61,132 bases of DNA from an uncultured Allomuricauda sp. (GCF_947258355.1 NZ_CAMYIC010000048.1:1-61132), one strand, 5' to 3'. Positions 36,811-46,313 are shown, counted from the stretch's first letter. Translations and numbers: made by a program. Notes: a model not told the origin generated them from the letters alone.

Positions 36811-37113
36811 AAAAGTTTAATTCAAAAGTGTTGCATTCAAACTTATCTCGACATTCCTTCCGAAATACAATTTATGGAGACTTCCTGCTCTCTTACTATC
36901 TTCTGAATAGAACTTTCTTTCAGATGAACTATAAAAGTATTTCGTCATGTACGTAAATCACAACTTTTCAATAGGTATGACTTGTTTATATCGGTAATTA
37001 CCACAAAATAAGAATAAAACTATGACTGAAGTTATTTTTTGATATTGTAACATGAAATCAAATAGGTGATTTAATCTGATATGGTTCAGAAATAAGTTAT
37101 CCTACTAGGAACC
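36811..37113. other. Gene-free stretch upstream of the ModE-like gene
   Basis: About 300 bp of AT-rich sequence lie between the ModE-like start and the end of a small minus-strand gene. It must contain the ModE-like promoter. I find no ORF with a plausible start, no RNA gene and no strong hairpin. Confidence 0.5.
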
Positions 37114-37278
37114 TTAGTCTAATTGTTCAATTTTTTTCATGATTTCTTCAGCCTCGAACACTTTTTCATCACTTAGTTTTCTATTGGTAGTGGAGAGTGC
37201 ATGTGCTTCTTTTAGGAGTTTGGTGTACTTTTCTTGTAGTTTTTCTTTTTCAGTTTTCTTTTTGAACAATCCGAACAT
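37114..37278 (-). CDS. Small Lacal_2735-type protein
   Basis: A 54-residue ORF runs from the ATG at 37276-37278 to TAA at 37114-37116. It begins MFGLFKKKTEKEKLQEKY and ends EAEEIMKKIEQLD. It is highly charged and predicted helical, almost a single coiled coil. I recognise it as the Lacal_2735-type family of small Flavobacteriaceae proteins, whose function is unknown. It is shorter than many gene callers' cut-off, but the amino-acid pattern is characteristic and the flanks are AT-rich non-coding DNA. It is divergent from the next plus-strand gene. Confidence 0.82.
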   Translation of the reverse strand: MFGLFKKKTEKEKLQEKYTKLLKEAHALSTTNRKLSDEKVFEAEEIMKKIEQLD

Positions 37279-37389
37279 GAGGTATCTTGATTTGAGTGCT
37301 TAAGTCTTTTGTTATTTAACAGCAATTTCACTAAAAATACAAAATGTTTAGGTATATTTAGTTATTGTTAAACAAAATAATACGGAGAC

Positions 37390-37617
37390 ATGAAAATTTC
37401 TGCAATGGACTGGCTGGGTTTGACTACCCTTATCTTGGTAACCGTTACCATTTTTGCCGCAATGGACTTAGCCTTTAATTGGATATTTTATTTGACTGTC
37501 TTTGGACAGGTGCTTCTTGTTATTACCGTGTACAAAGTTTTAAGGGATGATTATTCTACCGAAAAGACTTTTAAAGATTTTTATGAGGATAAGCCGATGC
37601 CGGGGAATGAATTATAA
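37390..37617 (+). CDS. Small two-helix membrane protein, unknown
   Basis: The 75-residue product has two hydrophobic helices (about 8-27 and 30-50), then a basic and acidic cytoplasmic tail (VLRDDYSTEKTFKDFYEDKP). The ATG at 37390 is preceded by an AGGAGA-like tract (ACGGAGACATG), a fair ribosome binding site. A terminator follows about 47 bp after the stop codon, so it is a complete single-gene unit. I do not recognise the family. Confidence 0.7.
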   Translation: MKISAMDWLGLTTLILVTVTIFAAMDLAFNWIFYLTVFGQVLLVITVYKVLRDDYSTEKTFKDFYEDKPMPGNEL

Positions 37618-37663
37618 TTGAAATTCGAATGCTGAATCAGTAATTCCACCAGAACATATATAA

Positions 37664-37695
37664 ATAACCCGACAAAATTGTCGGGTTATCTTTTG
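37664..37695 (+). terminator. Rho-independent terminator
   Basis: ATAACCCGACAA pairs with TTGTCGGGTTAT around a very tight AA (effective loop larger), then CTTTT follows. It closes the small membrane protein gene; on the minus strand the run is weaker but could also stop the convergent DJ-1 gene. Confidence 0.8.
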
Positions 37696-37873
37696 TGGAA
37701 GAGGATAATGCTTTGGTAATGCTATAAGTTTTGTTCCCAACTAACTTATACGGAATAAATAGAATTTCAAGGGTAGCGAATAAAAGATTTTGTTTTTAAA
37801 CTCGATATTCTTCTTTGTTCTTGAGTTTTCCCCAGCGCAGGCCTAATAAAATATTTATATCTGTAACAAAGGT

Positions 37874-38635
37874 TTAGTCGTGTGTTCTTTCAATTTCATG
37901 TATCATTTCTTTTGCCACAATAGTTGAAGAGGGAAGAAACATGGTTGATACAATTCTCTTGTCGATTACCACATCATGTTTGTCGTTCAAGTCGCTTTTG
38001 GTTTGAAACAGGGCTCCATTTGCACGCAATTGATCTTCTAGCATTATAGGCAGTAAGGTTCCTTCTTTAGCCCAACTTTTGGTGACCTCCGTGGAGTTTG
38101 GAAATCCAGTTAGCTTTTTACCCTTAACCATATAATCCCCATTGCTTAGTTTGACATTGGCAATTGCACCAGGTCCATGTCCGCAACCACCTACGATTCC
38201 GCCATTTTCATAAATATCGGCTATTATTGATAATAAGTCTTCATTATTGGCAACATCAAATAAGGGTCCATAACCACCGCCAATAAAAACGGCTTTATAA
38301 TTTTTATAATCTACCTTATCTGGTGTCAACGAGTTTTCAACCTTGCCATTAAAATTTTCATATTTGATGGCATAACTACTTATTCCGATTGGGTCCATGG
38401 AAAAAGGAACCTTGCCGCCTGTTGGTGAAACAAAATCCACTTTGTACCCATGAGAAACGAAAATGTGATATGGGGGAGCTACTTCCCAAAGATTGTTCCC
38501 GGCAAAGTGCTTTTCTGGGTCCCCCATATCTTCTGTATTTGAAACTATGATCAGGATTTTACCCTTTTCATTTTCATCCTTATTACAAGCAAAGATGAAT
38601 GAGACTATCAATAGAACTAAGAATACTTTTTTCAT
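37874..38635 (-). CDS. DJ-1/PfpI-family lipoprotein with displaced nucleophile Cys
   Basis: This 253-residue protein has a lipoprotein signal with lipobox SFIFAC at residues 12-17. The rest is a DJ-1/PfpI/Hsp31-type fold: ILIIVSNTEDMG, SPTGGKVPFS, YKAVFIGGGYGPLFDV and GGIVGGCGHGPGAIANV. In relatives the nucleophile Cys lies directly before His-Gly-Pro. Here that position is Gly152 and the Cys is one residue earlier (Cys151), so usual glyoxalase or hydrolase chemistry is doubtful. The neighbouring paralogue (38722-39840) has the intact VCHGP. The two are on the same strand 86 bp apart. Confidence 0.83.
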   Translation of the reverse strand: MKKVFLVLLIVSFIFACNKDENEKGKILIIVSNTEDMGDPEKHFAGNNLWEVAPPYHIFVSHGYKVDFVSPTGGKVPFSMDPIGISSYAIKYENFNGKVENSLTPDKVDYKNYKAVFIGGGYGPLFDVANNEDLLSIIADIYENGGIVGGCGHGPGAIANVKLSNGDYMVKGKKLTGFPNSTEVTKSWAKEGTLLPIMLEDQLRANGALFQTKSDLNDKHDVVIDKRIVSTMFLPSSTIVAKEMIHEIERTHD

Positions 38636-38721
38636 TTTTTACTTCATTAGAATTTAAACCATTTCCTTGTTACAATAGGTAGACGTACCTATTCTAACAC
38701 CAGAGATTGACAATATCAGTT

Positions 38722-39840
38722 TCAGCTGATGGATTTAAGCAATTCTTCAGCTTGCTCCTTTAGTAAATTTTTAGCAGTCAAGTCATTCAATATACTTCTT
38801 GCCTTTTCTTTTCTATTCAATGATATATAGGTTTTGGCCAATAATAGCTGTAGGTTTTCATTGAAAAAGTGTGGAGAGGTCAACTCTACCAATTCAACTC
38901 CTTTTAACAGCTCTTCGTTATTTTCGGTTGAAGCCAGAATTTTATAATAGCCGTAGGCTGCTATCAATGGCATGTCATATTTGGCTTTGTTTTTAGCTAG
39001 TTCCGCTTCAGCCCATTCAATGGTTCTTGTTTTATCCAATAAGTCCTGCATTAAATAGGCACTTCTCTCATCGTTGTACAATTCTCTTTTAACAGGTGTA
39101 AGGCCCAAAGATGATACAACAGCTTCAGCAGATCTTGTTGTTGAAAACGGATTTTGACCGGTAACAAACTTTCCTGACACAACAACTTTGGACAACATAA
39201 AATCGGTTTGCTTAAAAATAGCTCCCCTTGACTCCAATTTAGTTTCCAGACTAAAAGGGAACTCTTTAACCCATTTTTTTCCAAAAAGCTCCTCTTCTAT
39301 ATTACAAAAACTTGTTAACTCAACATCTTTTATAATATAGTCATCACCGTTTTTGACATTAACGAAGGCTGCAGGGCCATGACAAACAGAAGAAATAATA
39401 GCTCCTTCCTTATTGTACAAATTTGAAATGATATCTTGAAGTGAAGGATCATAGGGTAAATCGAACATGGCCCCTTTTCCACCCACAATATAGATGGCAT
39501 CATAGTCCTCCGCATTTATTTCGGCCGTAGCCATGGTGTTTTCCAATAAACTGAGGGCGTATTTGTCCTCTAGGAGTATTTTGTTGTAAGGTTTGTCCTT
39601 GTTGTATTTGTCCGCTTCTACCTTACCGCCTTTTGGGCTTGCTACATCTATGGATACATTATTGTTTTTAAAAATTAAATAGGCTTGAGACAATTCATCA
39701 AACTCGTAGCCTGGTCTTGCGGCACCCATATCTTTTCCATAGCTGCTCACTACCATCAAAACTTTTTTCTTGACGTCATTGGTTTGAGAAAAAAGCATGA
39801 CAGGTAAAATAAATACGATACTTAAAATAATTTTTTTCAT
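38722..39840 (-). CDS. Secreted DJ-1/PfpI-family protein with C-terminal helical extension
   Basis: The 372-residue product has a signal peptide ending near LFSQ. Residues about 24-235 form a DJ-1/PfpI/Hsp31-like domain with a complete nucleophile elbow, ISSVCHGPAAFVNV (Cys153), the oxyanion-side IYIVGGKGAMFDLPYDP, and a conserved Glu in the PGYEFDEL region. The C-terminal 110 residues are helical and look TPR-like (NPFSTTRSAEAVVSSLGLTP then LQLLLAKTYISLNRKEKARS). A periplasmic class I glutamine-amidotransferase-like or glyoxalase-type activity is possible by family; the substrate is unknown. Confidence 0.83.
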   Translation of the reverse strand: MKKIILSIVFILPVMLFSQTNDVKKKVLMVVSSYGKDMGAARPGYEFDELSQAYLIFKNNNVSIDVASPKGGKVEADKYNKDKPYNKILLEDKYALSLLENTMATAEINAEDYDAIYIVGGKGAMFDLPYDPSLQDIISNLYNKEGAIISSVCHGPAAFVNVKNGDDYIIKDVELTSFCNIEEELFGKKWVKEFPFSLETKLESRGAIFKQTDFMLSKVVVSGKFVTGQNPFSTTRSAEAVVSSLGLTPVKRELYNDERSAYLMQDLLDKTRTIEWAEAELAKNKAKYDMPLIAAYGYYKILASTENNEELLKGVELVELTSPHFFNENLQLLLAKTYISLNRKEKARSILNDLTAKNLLKEQAEELLKSIS

Positions 39841-39936
39841 TTTTTGATTGTTTTGAATTGAATAAAGAACACGATTGAAAAACTTATTTGTTACATCAAA
39901 AGTTTTCCATTCAAAGACAGATCGCAGGCGATTTTT

Positions 39937-40473
39937 TTATGATTCAATTGAGATTTGAAACTTATTGACTTTGGAATGAACATCCCTTTTCAAACTTTCT
40001 TCACTGATTTCTCCGTTTGTGAAGTTGTCATAGAAAGAAGGCAATGAAAAAGTATCCGTAATCCTCGCGCCCATAAACGGGAAGTAGGCACTTGCAGCTT
40101 GCAAAACGGATGCTCCACCTCTTCCGCCAGGTGAGGTTGCCATCAATAGCATAGGTTTTTCCCTCCAGACCTTCACATTTACACGGGATAACCAGTCCAA
40201 AGTATTTTTGAATACCGCTGCATAGGACCCATTATGTTCTGCCAAGGATACTATAAATCCGTCGGCAGTATCAAATAATTCATTCAACCTCTTAATGGCA
40301 GTCGGTATACTATTTTCAGCTTCAAAATCAACGCCATAAATGGGCAATACATAATTGTTGAGGTCAATGGAAATAATTTCCACATTCTCTAATAAACCAG
40401 TGGTATAGGTCAATAAACTTTTATTGATTGATTTTTGACTATTGCTTCCAGCAATTGTGATTATTTTTTTCAT
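39937..40473 (-). CDS. NADPH-dependent FMN reductase-family protein
   Basis: The 178-residue cytoplasmic protein has a flavodoxin-like fold of the NADPH-dependent FMN reductase family: KKIITIAGSNSQKSINKSLL (phosphate loop for FMN), FIVSLAEHNGSYAAVFKNTLDWLSR and KPMLLMATSPGGRGGASVLQ. It likely reduces FMN, quinones or similar acceptors with NAD(P)H. It lies in a run of minus-strand accessory genes but is separated from both neighbours by 96-174 bp, so it may have its own promoter. Confidence 0.88.
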   Translation of the reverse strand: MKKIITIAGSNSQKSINKSLLTYTTGLLENVEIISIDLNNYVLPIYGVDFEAENSIPTAIKRLNELFDTADGFIVSLAEHNGSYAAVFKNTLDWLSRVNVKVWREKPMLLMATSPGGRGGASVLQAASAYFPFMGARITDTFSLPSFYDNFTNGEISEESLKRDVHSKVNKFQISIES

Positions 40474-40647
40474 GATTATTGTTTTTTGCGATTAAACTAT
40501 CGATCGACCATTTTTTCATGTCATATATTTCCATGGTTAAGGAAAGACCAATGATCAGAAGGGAATATTCGTTACCTTCACTAGCTTGATCACCGAGCCA
40601 ATTCACTTAAAACCCGCGGGGACATTAAAACTTCGGAGATGTAATCA

Positions 40648-41019
40648 CTATAGTATTACTTTGAAATTTTTATCTGTAACTAGTAGAACCATACAGGCAA
40701 TACAACAATATAGAGCCGTATAAAAGTATTCATAGTCATTATGAGCGAAATGCGTTATCAATGCACCAATTGCGAACGGCAATAACCATAAAGCCGATAG
40801 GTTTTTAACTTGATGCATCCAAAACCCAACAAGCAAAGCAAATACTCCCAACAATTCACCATAGCCGATAAATAGGGTCCATATTTTTCCGAAACCAAAA
40901 TTGCTCATGTTTTCCATCATACTTAGTTTTTGTAAAACTTTAAAAAGACTTGCATAACCAAAGGCATAGATTAAATATCCATAGGCTATCCAATGTAAAA
41001 CTTGTACTAAATTTTTCAT
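40648..41019 (-). CDS. DoxX-like small membrane protein
   Basis: The 123-residue protein has four hydrophobic segments: LHWIAYGYLIYAFGYASLFK, WTLFIGYGELLGVFALLVGF, LSALWLLPFAIGALITHFA and FYTALYCCIACMVLLV. The pattern and size resemble DoxX-like proteins, with the charged Phe-Lys entry after helix 1. Function is unknown. It follows the beta-rich protein gene (41043-41687) by 23 bp on the same strand, so the two may be one transcript. Confidence 0.72.
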   Translation of the reverse strand: MKNLVQVLHWIAYGYLIYAFGYASLFKVLQKLSMMENMSNFGFGKIWTLFIGYGELLGVFALLVGFWMHQVKNLSALWLLPFAIGALITHFAHNDYEYFYTALYCCIACMVLLVTDKNFKVIL

Positions 41020-41042
41020 GATGTTTAAGATTTAAAAATTGT

Positions 41043-41687
41043 TTATAAAGTTTTTCGGTAATACATACCGAGAGATGATTTTTCAATTGGATCTGGCCCA
41101 TACTGGTCAAAGTCAACACCAATACCGAGTTGGTGTCCATTGAACGACACTCCTGCACGCAACTGCTGAAAGCTTCTTGAGTGCGTTTTAAATTTGTCCC
41201 AGATAGTTAAAAACTGTCCGTTTAACCAAAGGGAGATTTTGTCATTTATAGGTGAGTTGAACTGAAACTGAGCAAAGACTTCCGCATAGCCAGCTTTCTT
41301 TTGCTCGGAATGGGCAACCGTGGGAATAATAACAAATAGTGTCCGTGATTTTTTTAGAATGAGCCTTGTGGACAGGCGCTCCGCGTAACCGGCAAAACTG
41401 TTGTAATAAATAGATGGACCAACAGCAACACTCTTGTTAATGTTCCAGAACAATGTTGGTTGCACCCCTGCCTCATCAAAACCCTTATTTTCTTCTTTAT
41501 TGAATTTTTGAAAGAAAGCGAGGGTAGCAATGCTCAGTGTATTTTTTTCATTGATCGGATAGCTTGAATAGAGTGTGAAGTCCGTCTTATCCCATCCTGA
41601 AAACAGTTCAACTTGTGTGAATTGAGCATTCAAGTTGTTCGAAATCCAAAGAATTGATAGTGAAGTGATTATTGCTATTTTTTTCAT
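41043..41687 (-). CDS. Secreted beta-rich protein, possible small outer-membrane barrel
   Basis: The start at 41685-41687 (MKKIAIITSLSIL) is used because it opens a signal peptide (cleavage near NLNAQ); the frame extends 8 residues upstream. The mature part of about 190 residues has alternating polar and hydrophobic residues with many aromatic ones (FTQVELFSGWDKTDFTLYSS, LFWNINKSVAVGPSIYYNSF, AGYAEVFAQFQFN, GVSFNGHQLGIGVDFDQYG), as in beta-barrel proteins. The chain ends YYRKTL rather than in a terminal Phe. I do not recognise a named family. Confidence 0.65.
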   Translation of the reverse strand: MKKIAIITSLSILWISNNLNAQFTQVELFSGWDKTDFTLYSSYPINEKNTLSIATLAFFQKFNKEENKGFDEAGVQPTLFWNINKSVAVGPSIYYNSFAGYAERLSTRLILKKSRTLFVIIPTVAHSEQKKAGYAEVFAQFQFNSPINDKISLWLNGQFLTIWDKFKTHSRSFQQLRAGVSFNGHQLGIGVDFDQYGPDPIEKSSLGMYYRKTL

Positions 41688-41740
41688 GCTCCAAAATTCC
41701 GAGAGGAACACATGAAAAAAAATGAACTAGTTTAAGACTT

Positions 41741-42334
41741 TTACATTCTGTTGACTTTGGTAATGATCTTACTCATGAATTCTGGTGTAATGCCAATGTA
41801 GGCTGCTAAGTCTTTCTGGGTAATTCTATTGATTATGTTAGGGTATTTGCTTTTGAACTCGATATATCTTTCCTCAGCCGTTAAGGATATACCTTGATTG
41901 GAACGTCTTATGTAGCTTATGAGCGATTTTTGATAGAGTATACGGTAAAACCTTTCGAATTTTGGTATTTCTTGAAAAAGCAGGTTGTAATTGGCTCTAG
42001 AGATACCCAATAGTTCTGTATCCTCTGTAGCTTTAATAAAATAACGCGATGGCTCTTTGGTCATAAAACTGGCCATGTCCCCTGTCCAATAATCCTCCAC
42101 GGCAAACATGGAGATATGGGGAACGCCATCTTCATCCAGAGTATACACTTTTAAGCATCCTTTTGTGATAAAATACTCGTATTTGGTTATCTCACCTGCT
42201 TGCATTAAGAAATCCTTCTTTTTTACCCTTACTTCGGTTAGCAAAGAAATATACCGCTGTTTTTCAAGCTCGGTCAAATCAATAAACCTGCTGACATTAT
42301 CAATGATCAGTTGATGTGTGTGCTTCAGTTTCAA
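41741..42334 (-). CDS. Crp/Fnr-family transcriptional regulator
   Basis: The 197-residue protein has an N-terminal cyclic-nucleotide-binding-type beta roll (about 20-130, with KKDFLMQAGEITKYEYFITKG and a VEDYWTGDMASFMTKEPSRY phosphate-cassette-like stretch) and a C-terminal winged helix (about 160-197, ITQKDLAAYIGITPEFMSKI). The cassette lacks a clear cAMP-binding Arg-Ser pair, as in many Bacteroidota Crp-like proteins whose ligand is unknown. It has no Fnr cysteines. It lies immediately upstream of the DoxX-like/beta-rich gene pair on the same strand and may regulate them. Confidence 0.87.
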   Translation of the reverse strand: MKLKHTHQLIIDNVSRFIDLTELEKQRYISLLTEVRVKKKDFLMQAGEITKYEYFITKGCLKVYTLDEDGVPHISMFAVEDYWTGDMASFMTKEPSRYFIKATEDTELLGISRANYNLLFQEIPKFERFYRILYQKSLISYIRRSNQGISLTAEERYIEFKSKYPNIINRITQKDLAAYIGITPEFMSKIITKVNRM

Positions 42335-42399
42335 AGTGGTTTTTTATCGTTGGTTTTGAATTTTAGTAACCAATAGTATAATGGACATTTTGATGACCT

Positions 42400-43449
42400 T
42401 TATATATTTTCATCAGCTTTTTGCCTTTTCAGGATTTTTACAATTCTATTATTTATGATTTCAGACAAGTTCCAATTGTAAAGTTTGGAATCCGTTGTGC
42501 TGTAGAACTCAATGGTAACGGCATCAAGGTCTTTGTGATATTTTGCAAAACTTTGATATCCCGGTACCCAACCTCCATGTTCGTATTCATAAATAGAAGC
42601 ATAGATTTCCTGTTCTCCCGGTGCAAACAATGAACCATCGTTTAATGCCCTCAGGAACGTGCCAACGTCCTCTGCGGTGGCCAACATGCCATGTTCGTCC
42701 GCCTTTAAATCAAAGGGATGCCCAACATGATAGCCACTCATAACCTCATCCATATTTACCTCACTTAATGATACATAGGTATTCTTTAGGTTTAGAGGTG
42801 CAATAATTTCTTCACGTATAAATTCAAAATTGGGATATCCCAAAACATCATCCATGATCTTATTGATCAAAAGATAATTTGTATTGCAATATTCATAGTC
42901 TTCACCAGGTTCAAAGTTGGCAGGCTTGTCCAGAATCAAAGCAAGACTTTCTTCATAGGATTGTGTTGGAGCTGCCCAAAAATTGGGTGTGTCCGTAAAA
43001 TTGGGCATGCCGCTTCGGTGCTGTATCATTAACCGCAAGGTGATTTTATCGGCATTTTCGATTCTTCCCATAAGTTCTGGCAAGTAATCAGCGAGGGTTT
43101 TATCTAAGGAAAGCCGTCCATCACTCACCAGTTTGGTAACCGCTACAGCATCATATAGTTTACTAATACTCGCTATCTTGAACAATGCATGGGGATTGGC
43201 TGGTATCTTGGATTCTCGGTTGTGCCAACCGGAAGCAACATACTGAGGTGGTTTGCCAGCTTGATCTACATAAACGATCATACCATCAAACCCATGACCA
43301 ATCGCTTCATCGGCTTGTTCCTGAATCGTATAGGGCAATGGAAGTATCCATGCTTTCACCAATAGCCATGGCACAAAATAAAGTGAAATCACGGTCCCTA
43401 CCAGCAGCAAAACGCGCACGGTCCATTTGGTCTTTTTGTTTTTTATCAT
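42400..43449 (-). CDS. Serine hydrolase of the class C beta-lactamase/D-Ala-D-Ala peptidase type
   Basis: The 349-residue protein has an N-terminal hydrophobic segment (residues 10-32, VRVLLLVGTVISLYFVPWLL), probably a membrane anchor. It contains the three class C motifs: SxxK in KIASISKLYDAVAV, YxN in EDYEYCNTNYLLINKIM, and HGG in YEYEHGGWVPGYQSF. The fold covers peptidases, esterases and beta-lactamases, and the sequence does not decide the substrate. It overlaps the S41 peptidase gene by 4 bp, so the two are co-translated, and a CPBP protease lies upstream. Confidence 0.88.
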   Translation of the reverse strand: MIKNKKTKWTVRVLLLVGTVISLYFVPWLLVKAWILPLPYTIQEQADEAIGHGFDGMIVYVDQAGKPPQYVASGWHNRESKIPANPHALFKIASISKLYDAVAVTKLVSDGRLSLDKTLADYLPELMGRIENADKITLRLMIQHRSGMPNFTDTPNFWAAPTQSYEESLALILDKPANFEPGEDYEYCNTNYLLINKIMDDVLGYPNFEFIREEIIAPLNLKNTYVSLSEVNMDEVMSGYHVGHPFDLKADEHGMLATAEDVGTFLRALNDGSLFAPGEQEIYASIYEYEHGGWVPGYQSFAKYHKDLDAVTIEFYSTTDSKLYNWNLSEIINNRIVKILKRQKADENI

Positions 43450-45188
43450 TTTTCTTTTTCTTCAGAAGCCTTAATTACTTTCAGTATGGATTTCAATGCT
43501 CTGTCATCCCCGTTAAAGTAATCCGTTGATGTTGGACTCACAGGAATATGTGGAGCAATCCATTTCCTATGATCCTCTGGCTTTGAATCCTGATGGAACT
43601 GTGTGGAAACCAATCCCATTAATCCAGAATACGGTAATTGAAACCAACCAGACTCTCCAATATGGTTAGGTTTTGATCCACTTGGTTCACCCACGAGTAT
43701 CGGATTAATGTTTTTAGTGATTTCCGTTAATAAATTATGTCCCGCAGAAAAGGTTTCTCTTCCCAAGATAACAAAAACTTTCCCTTGAGGGTTCGTGATT
43801 TCAAAGCTTTGCAAAGTTTTTAGTAGGGGAGGCAGCAAAGAGCCATTACCTCCATGATTATGTCTTAAGTCCAAAATCAAATTTTGCGTTTTATTTTGTG
43901 CAATTTGATTTCTCAATTCGATATTGAAATCCTTCAGAGATTGGTTTTCCTTATTGGTAACCGCGTTAAACTGGATATATACCACAGTATCATCCCGCAA
44001 AAATGTATACCAATAAGGATCATTCATATTTGACAGAAACAGCGGTTGGGTTTCCAGCCCTGGTTGAGGTAATTTTGGGAAACCAGCGAAACTCCAGTCA
44101 ATTGGATTCATAGTTACTTCTTGAGACACTCCTTCGGAATCACTTAACGTAATAACCACTTGGTCGGGGTTCTTAATAATCCCCAGGCCTTCAAGTACGT
44201 TTGGCAAACCCAAATAATACGGGCCTAACCAAAGTGTCTGCATATTGTTATCCCTGGCGTTTACCATATTCGTTTTTTTCAGTGCTTTTTCAACAGCTGT
44301 ACCTTCGATATATTGTACTTTATAGCCTATCCATTGCCGAAATTGTTCTTCTGCGTTAACAATAAATAAGCCGTCATCAAATTGGTAAAACTGAACCGGA
44401 AGTCGTTGCAATGCTCCAGTTTTCGGAGATGTTGGAACAATTAAATTATGACCGTTGCCAAGGCTACCTATGACTTTCATGATTTCAACCACGATTTGCT
44501 CATCTGAAATCGAATCAATATTTAATTTTAGCTCAGAAATCAACTTATCAAAATCGACTTTCGAGGTATGGTGATAAGGCATGTAATGTAACTCGTTGAC
44601 GCGTTTCGCGAGATAATCTATATCAAGACGCCAAGCTTCTTTCCTAGTTAAATTCGCTTTATTTGATAAGCCAAATAGTTGGAGAAAATCTTCATCCTCG
44701 TTGAACGTTTTGAATGTAGGATCACCTTTCAAAAAAGGCTTTTCATCATAACGCGCTTTGAAACCCTTTTGCAGCCATATCATGGAATTTGATTTGTCAT
44801 CATCCAAGGCATATGCTTTTGCTATCTTAATCATGATATCATTTGAAAGAGCGGAACCTGTTGGAATACCACTTATAACTGTTCCGCCCAAATCCAAAGA
44901 ATTGGTCAAGGCAGTTATGGCCTTTTGATATTGCTTGGTTTCATAATATGCAATTCCTAATACATAAAAGAGATCTCCATCCTTCTGATACTGGTGGGTT
45001 AGGCTCTCTGTAATGGGAATCAACTGTTCCCAATCTCCACTTTTAGCCAGAGAGATGACTTTAGTTCTGTTATTAAAATATTCAAGAGGATTCTGAACGA
45101 CCTGAGATACTTCTTGCGAAAAAGCATTGGAAACAAAAAGAATCATTGCCAACAAAATGCCAAAAGAGATTATCGATTTGTTTTTCAT
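43446..45188 (-). CDS. Secreted S41-family peptidase-like protein
   Basis: The start at 45186-45188 (MKNKSIISFGILLAM) is preferred because a signal peptide follows, cut near NAFSQ; the frame runs on into the upstream CPBP gene. The 580-residue protein has TPR-like helices at about 45-160 and an S41 (C-terminal-processing/tricorn-like) domain at about 340-575. It shows NLILDLRHNHGGNGSLLPPL and the nucleophile region VFVILGRETFSAGHNLLTEI with Ser. The PDZ domain of Ctp proteases is not obvious. Its 3' end overlaps the serine hydrolase by 4 bp; the CPBP gene lies 10 bp upstream. Confidence 0.85.
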   Translation of the reverse strand: MKNKSIISFGILLAMILFVSNAFSQEVSQVVQNPLEYFNNRTKVISLAKSGDWEQLIPITESLTHQYQKDGDLFYVLGIAYYETKQYQKAITALTNSLDLGGTVISGIPTGSALSNDIMIKIAKAYALDDDKSNSMIWLQKGFKARYDEKPFLKGDPTFKTFNEDEDFLQLFGLSNKANLTRKEAWRLDIDYLAKRVNELHYMPYHHTSKVDFDKLISELKLNIDSISDEQIVVEIMKVIGSLGNGHNLIVPTSPKTGALQRLPVQFYQFDDGLFIVNAEEQFRQWIGYKVQYIEGTAVEKALKKTNMVNARDNNMQTLWLGPYYLGLPNVLEGLGIIKNPDQVVITLSDSEGVSQEVTMNPIDWSFAGFPKLPQPGLETQPLFLSNMNDPYWYTFLRDDTVVYIQFNAVTNKENQSLKDFNIELRNQIAQNKTQNLILDLRHNHGGNGSLLPPLLKTLQSFEITNPQGKVFVILGRETFSAGHNLLTEITKNINPILVGEPSGSKPNHIGESGWFQLPYSGLMGLVSTQFHQDSKPEDHRKWIAPHIPVSPTSTDYFNGDDRALKSILKVIKASEEKEK

Positions 45189-45198
45189 AACCTCTTTT

Positions 45199-46053
45199 TT
45201 AAATTTTCTCTCTAATTCCTTTATACCAAAAGAAAATTCCAAAAACACAAGTAACAATGGCAAACATAATTCCGTTTTCGCCAAGCCAATGTTCAGTTCC
45301 TTCAATTTTCATGGTTAGAGGTGGCATTATCTTTTGAATATACACATTGCTTACTGCATGAAAAATCACTGCAGGCCACAGACTTTTGGATTTAAATGTG
45401 TAGTAGGCCATTATAAATGACATAGAAATAATTACAATAAAGAATGTAATAAATTCCAATAGTACATTATTACTATAGTAAACGAGCAGTGGCCAATGCC
45501 AAGCAGCCCATACAACCCCACTAAATATGGATACACCTGTAAAGGAAAGCACCTTTCTTAACTCATATATAAAGAACCCTCTCCAACCAATTTCTTCTCC
45601 TAAAGTTGTTGCCGAAGCTCTTATCACTTCTACTGTCCCCAATAAGATAATAGCTATGATGGTTATCGTGGTTGGATTCAAAGTTCCTATGCCAAACAAT
45701 CCCAGTTCTGCACCCCAATCTGTTATCGCATCTGTGTTGGCTAAATCTCCAAATCCGAAAAACCAGATCAATACATAGGTGATTACTCCATATAAGGCAG
45801 GAATAAAATAAGACAACCGGATATATTTCCAATTTCCCCAATTCCAATGTAATGATGAAATTTTACGCCCTTTTATTATTAAGGTAATAAATGCAGCAAT
45901 GGCAGGGCACCACATTATAGCACCAACATATATCCGAGAAGGGTACAATTTTACTATGGCATAATGGAAAGGTGAAGTAAGGGCAACGACAAGTGCAAGG
46001 AATAAAAAGATGGTTTTCCATGCTTCTTTACGTTCTGATAAATTTTTAAGCAT
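45199..46053 (-). CDS. CPBP-family intramembrane glutamic protease
   Basis: The 284-residue protein has about eight transmembrane segments. It carries the Rce1/CPBP motifs EEIGWRG (in TTLGEEIGWRGFFIYELRK) and the downstream His in WAAWHWPLL, plus a third region HAVSNVY. CPBP proteases are CAAX-like intramembrane peptidases; in bacteria some are linked to peptide modification or immunity, but the role here is unknown. It leads a three-gene unit with the S41 peptidase and serine hydrolase (10-bp gap, then a 4-bp overlap). Confidence 0.87.
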   Translation of the reverse strand: MLKNLSERKEAWKTIFLFLALVVALTSPFHYAIVKLYPSRIYVGAIMWCPAIAAFITLIIKGRKISSLHWNWGNWKYIRLSYFIPALYGVITYVLIWFFGFGDLANTDAITDWGAELGLFGIGTLNPTTITIIAIILLGTVEVIRASATTLGEEIGWRGFFIYELRKVLSFTGVSIFSGVVWAAWHWPLLVYYSNNVLLEFITFFIVIISMSFIMAYYTFKSKSLWPAVIFHAVSNVYIQKIMPPLTMKIEGTEHWLGENGIMFAIVTCVFGIFFWYKGIREKI

Positions 46054-46313
46054 TTTGTTTTCTGATTGGTTCGTTTGTTAAAGGAAGACGATGAGATACT
46101 GGTTTTGTAACAGCGTAACTAATGGTTTTGTTGGCTTTAATTTTTTATTCGATTCTTAAAAGGTAGTGTATTATAATAGTTGATGCACCTATTCAGATAT
46201 AAAAAACTCCTTATTTAAATATCTCATTGTCAAACCAATGGTGCTATTAAATCCATATATCAATACCAGTAAAAGCAAATTATTCCTGTTTTTATTAAAT
46301 AGTATTGAAATAG

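Noticed and set aside
45199..46053. CPBP protease as a bacteriocin-maturation gene
   Set aside because: No small leader-peptide gene, modification enzyme or ABC exporter lies nearby.
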